Origin: Alphaproteobacteria bacterium
GTDB taxonomy: Bacteria > Pseudomonadota > Alphaproteobacteria > Rhizobiales > Beijerinckiaceae
Length of the DNA: 64,000 nucleotides
Assembly (NCBI GenBank): GCA_016869435.1
Contig: VGEB01000001.1
Span: 62,001-126,000 of the forward strand
Reading direction: 5' to 3'
Position 1 is the stretch's first letter. Every line of letters begins with the position of its first letter. The translations under genes and the position numbers were made by a program. Positions 61,220 through 64,000 of this stretch are shown piece by piece. The notes beneath the pieces are model-generated. The model did no database searches and had not been told where the DNA came from. It saw only the letters and a program-made list of their open reading frames with translations.

Positions 61220-62581
61220 ATGTTCACGCAAACCAATCAGCGTGGCCCCGACCGCCGCGCCCGCTACGCGGCCGGGAAAGCTCTACGCCAGATCGTCCCG
61301 CGTGAACGGCTGGCGGATTTTACGCCTCCCGCAAACCGCAACGCCGCGGCGATCATCGCCGAAACCGAACGTGATCGAATCCAAGCCCTGCTTCCGCTTC
61401 GCCGCAAATCCATGGCGGAGTCGCCGCACGCATTTCTGCGCGGCGCCGCTGACGTCATGGCCGCCGATCTTGCGACGCAGGCGGCTCCCGGCATTCGTGC
61501 GCAAGTCTGCGGCGATTGCCACCTCATGAATTTCGGCGCCTTCATCTCGCCGGAGGGACATGCGCTGTTCGACGTGAATGATTTCGACGAGACGCTGCCA
61601 AATGTCGATGTCACCATCGATCTGCGGCGCTTGGCGACAAGCGTCGTCGTCGCGGCGCTCGGCGCCGATAAGAGCAGGCAAGCCGCAAGATCCATGGCTC
61701 GATCCGCCGTCAAGGCATACCGCCGGGGCATGATTGAACTTGCCGGTTTGTCGCCGCTTCAGGCGTGGAATACGCGTGTGCCGCTGCGCGACGTCGTCGC
61801 CCAGCTCCGCAATCGGGTTCTTCTCGGCGCCGTCCACGCCGCGATCGCGTCGCATCGCGACGAAGACGACTTCGCTGATAATTTTCCAAAGGTGGCGAAG
61901 GATTCCTGCGGCGACTGGCGCGTCGAGGATAAGCCGCCGCGGCTCTTCCATCTGGATGATGGCGTCGCCAGTCAATTCGATCTGAACGGCCTCATCGCCG
62001 CCGCCTTCGCAAACTTGCCGCTGCAGGTCGCCAGTCTATTGCGTCGCTACCGTTTGTGCGACATCGCTTTCAAGGCGGTCGGCGTCGGCAGCGTCGGCGC
62101 TTATTGCACGATCGCGCTGTTCATGAGCGCCGACGACGAACGGCTCTTCCTTCAAATCAAGGAGGCGAAACGCTCGGTGCTGGAGCGCTTCGGCCTTGGC
62201 GCATGGACAGGCGCGCAGGGCGAGCGCGTCGTCGAGGGTCAGCGCATGATGCAGGCGGCGTCCGACATATTTCTTGGTGCGATGCTCGACCCCGCGTCCA
62301 AGCGAGAATTCTACATGCGCCAGCTGAAGACCCGTCGTCTTGGCGGACTTACGGAAGTGATGCAGCGCCATGATCTGCTAAATTACGCGAAACTCTGCGG
62401 GCGCACTTTGGCGCGCGCGCATGCGCGTTCCTCCGACGCCGCGACTCTTGCAGGCTACACGGGAAAGAGCGAAGCCTTCGACGATGCGCTCGCGTCCTTC
62501 GCGATGCTCTATGCGCGGCAGAACGCGAAGGACTACGAAGCATTCCGTGCGCAGCGAAACGACGCGCCTACTCTTCCCTGA
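61220..62581 (+). CDS. DUF2252 protein
   Basis: A 453-residue protein with DUF2252 motifs: FLRGAADVMAADL, CGDCHLMNFGAF, FDVNDFDETLPNV and GVGSVGAYC. The pattern is distantly related to aminoglycoside phosphotransferase/kinase-like folds (CGDCHLMNFG resembles a Brenner-type HxDxxxxN loop, VNDFDE a metal-binding Asp pair), so a small-molecule kinase role is possible but unproven. The last 14 bp overlap the convergent kinase gene. Confidence 0.85.
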   Translation: MFTQTNQRGPDRRARYAAGKALRQIVPRERLADFTPPANRNAAAIIAETERDRIQALLPLRRKSMAESPHAFLRGAADVMAADLATQAAPGIRAQVCGDCHLMNFGAFISPEGHALFDVNDFDETLPNVDVTIDLRRLATSVVVAALGADKSRQAARSMARSAVKAYRRGMIELAGLSPLQAWNTRVPLRDVVAQLRNRVLLGAVHAAIASHRDEDDFADNFPKVAKDSCGDWRVEDKPPRLFHLDDGVASQFDLNGLIAAAFANLPLQVASLLRRYRLCDIAFKAVGVGSVGAYCTIALFMSADDERLFLQIKEAKRSVLERFGLGAWTGAQGERVVEGQRMMQAASDIFLGAMLDPASKREFYMRQLKTRRLGGLTEVMQRHDLLNYAKLCGRTLARAHARSSDAATLAGYTGKSEAFDDALASFAMLYARQNAKDYEAFRAQRNDAPTLP

Positions 62582-63626
62582 CCGTCGCGTAGGTCGCGGG
62601 AATCGACAGCGTCCAGATCAGCCCGTCGGGCGGGAAATTCAGCGTCGCCGTTCCGTCGAGCGCCTGGGCGACAAGGCGCTTGATGACTTTATGGCCAAAG
62701 CCTTCGCGCGGCGGCATCGCCACCGCCGGACCGCCGCTCTCGCGCCATTCGATATTGAGCCGCCCGTCTTCGAAGCGCCACGTCAGCGAGACGGCGCCCT
62801 CGGGCCGCGAGAGACCGCCAAAGCTCAGCGCGTTGGTCGCGAGTTCGTGCAAAGCGAGGCCGATGTTCTGCGCAGCCTCCGGCTTCAACATTATCCGAGG
62901 CCCGTCGATCTTGGCGCGCGCCGGCAGGTCGCCCCGCGCCACGTCCATGCAGTAGGCGAGCTGAGCGCGCACCAGGTCGCACATCGAGGCGCCGCGCCAG
63001 TCCTGCGACACGAGCAGATCATGCGCCATGGACAACGCCTGCAACCGCGCGGCGAATTTGCGCTGGAATTCTTCAAGCGAGGGGGAACCGGCGGCGGTCT
63101 GCCGCGACATCGCCTGCACCACGGCGAGGAGATTCTTCGAACGATGGACGAGTTCGCGCAGCAGCACGCGCACATGCTGCTCGCGCTGCTTGCGCGGCGT
63201 GATGTCGCGCGCGGTGCCAAGAATGCGCACCGCCCTGCCGTCCTCGAAAAAGGTGCGGCCGCGCACCGAAACCCAGCGCTCGATGCGGTCGGTCTGTCCG
63301 ATGACGCGATATTCGATCTCGTAATCGCCCTCGTGATTTGGATCGAGGGCGACGCCGACCGCTTCCTTCGTGCGCTTCTTGTCCTGTGGGTGCAGCGCGC
63401 TGCGGAAAATCTCGAAACTTGCCGGCACGCCCTCGGGCAGGCCCCACAGTCGGCGCACCCGCTCGTCGATATGCACCTCGCCCGTCAGGAGATTCCAATC
63501 CCAGATGCCGGTGCGCCCGGCGTCGAGCGCAAGCTGCATCCGCTCCAGAGCGAAGGCCTGCTCGTCGCAGAACGACCGCGCATGGCGCGCGTCATCTGTC
63601 TCTAAGCGAATTTCCGTGTCGGTCAT
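62568..63626 (-). CDS. PAS-HWE family sensor histidine kinase
   Basis: A 352-residue soluble kinase. One PAS domain (about residues 25-145) includes TGIWDWNLLTGEVHIDERV and the PAC end RILGTARDIT. The HWE kinase core follows: phospho-acceptor His in LRELVHRSKNLLAVVQA, HELATNALSFGGLS, and the WRE motif (IEWRESGGP) that names the family, ending GFGHKVIKRLVAQAL. HWE kinases often sense light or general stress in alphaproteobacteria; no response regulator is adjacent, so it is an orphan. Confidence 0.93.
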   Translation of the reverse strand: MTDTEIRLETDDARHARSFCDEQAFALERMQLALDAGRTGIWDWNLLTGEVHIDERVRRLWGLPEGVPASFEIFRSALHPQDKKRTKEAVGVALDPNHEGDYEIEYRVIGQTDRIERWVSVRGRTFFEDGRAVRILGTARDITPRKQREQHVRVLLRELVHRSKNLLAVVQAMSRQTAAGSPSLEEFQRKFAARLQALSMAHDLLVSQDWRGASMCDLVRAQLAYCMDVARGDLPARAKIDGPRIMLKPEAAQNIGLALHELATNALSFGGLSRPEGAVSLTWRFEDGRLNIEWRESGGPAVAMPPREGFGHKVIKRLVAQALDGTATLNFPPDGLIWTLSIPATYATVREE

Positions 63627-63691
63627 TCGGCGCCTATCGGTCTGTTGGGATGGCCGCCATCTTAGCTCCAGACGCGGCGCGGCGCGAGGGG

Positions 63692-64000
63692 CTAGATATC
63701 GACCAGTTCCGTCGCGAAGGCGGCGCGTTCCTGAATGAAGGCGAAGCGCGCTTCCGGCTTGTTTCCCATCAGCCGCTCAACGCAATCCGCCGTCTCCTCG
63801 CGATCCTCGGGTTCGACGATGACCTTGAGGAGCGTGCGCTTTCCAGGGTCCATGGTGGTTTCCTTCAGCTGAGCCGCGCTCATTTCGCCCAGCCCCTTGA
63901 AGCGGCTCGTCTCGATTTTTCCTTTCCCGGTTAGCTCCTTGCGGATCAGTTCCTCACGGTGCTCGTTGTCCCGCGCGTAGACGGTCTTCGCGCCTTGCGT
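63692..64000 (-). CDS. parE: DNA topoisomerase IV subunit B, C-terminal part (cut by the window end)
   Basis: The last 102 or so residues of ParE (type II topoisomerase ATPase subunit, which decatenates chromosomes). The frame reads YARDNEHREELIRKELTGKG, then TSRFKGLGEMSAAQLKETTM and DPGKRTLLKVIVEP, the GyrB/ParE C-terminal toprim tail, and stops at 63692. The 5' part lies beyond base 64000. The RFKGLGEM motif identifies the family; the short tail without the GyrB insertion favours ParE over GyrB. Confidence 0.88.
   Translation of the reverse strand, partial: TQGAKTVYARDNEHREELIRKELTGKGKIETSRFKGLGEMSAAQLKETTMDPGKRTLLKVIVEPEDREETADCVERLMGNKPEARFAFIQERAAFATELVDI

Overview
The window is a GC-rich, gene-dense chromosomal segment of an alphaproteobacterium. 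The order clpX-lon-hup-tRNA-Val, the heparinase-like gene before purH, ptsP-prfA, glnE, ppiC-argJ-mutT, the alphaproteobacterial RNase E with a long acidic insertion and the HWE histidine kinase all point to Hyphomicrobiales (Rhizobiales). A pyrophosphate-dependent phosphofructokinase next to clpX is compatible with a type II methanotroph of the Methylocystis/Methylosinus group, but no C1 oxidation gene lies in the window, so that placement is inference. I see no prophage, CRISPR array, plasmid backbone or transposase.

Layout. 0-6.4 kb: GNAT acetyltransferase, exported deacetylase, secA, small exported protein, PPi-dependent PFK. 6.5-13.6 kb: proteostasis and nucleoid block clpX-lon-hup with tRNA-Val, a secreted ClpP-like protein and an acyl-CoA carboxylase beta subunit. 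13.6-16.1 kb: a candidate structured non-coding RNA with a strong terminator, trxA, and a DUF4010 membrane gene whose frame runs antisense through trxA. 16.1-27.6 kb: aminotransferase, RNase E, peptidoglycan amidase and PBP1A, enoyl-CoA hydratase-like protein, ccmAB. 27.9-32.3 kb: a four-gene set that looks like a modified-sphingolipid pathway. 32.4-47 kb: ligA, a c-di-GMP phosphodiesterase, ptsP-prfA, purH-heparinase, gamma carbonic anhydrase, bacterial transglutaminase-like peptidase. 47-54 kb: xseB, cation efflux, glyoxalase I, DedA, DUF2244, nth, small exported proteins, a DUF815 ATPase. 54.4-64 kb: glnE, ppiC, argJ, lipoprotein, mutT, DUF2252, HWE kinase and the 3' end of parE.

The most interesting system is at 27977-32247. 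An alpha-oxoamine synthase (serine palmitoyltransferase-like), a GNAT-fold acyltransferase of the kind proposed as bacterial ceramide synthase, a desaturase closely resembling eukaryotic sphingolipid delta-4 desaturase (DEGS1), and a fatty-acid 2-hydroxylase (FA2H/Scs7 type) lie in one direction, the last three overlapping or 3 bp apart. Together they could make a 2-hydroxylated, delta-4-unsaturated ceramide, a eukaryote-style lipid. Two dyad-symmetric sequences sit just upstream.

Other notable items are a 115-bp double-hairpin repeat present twice (17340-17454 and 29213-29327), whose ends supply stop codons to neighbouring genes; several common inverted intergenic repeats; a CtrA-like box before the amidase gene; and several very small membrane-protein genes.
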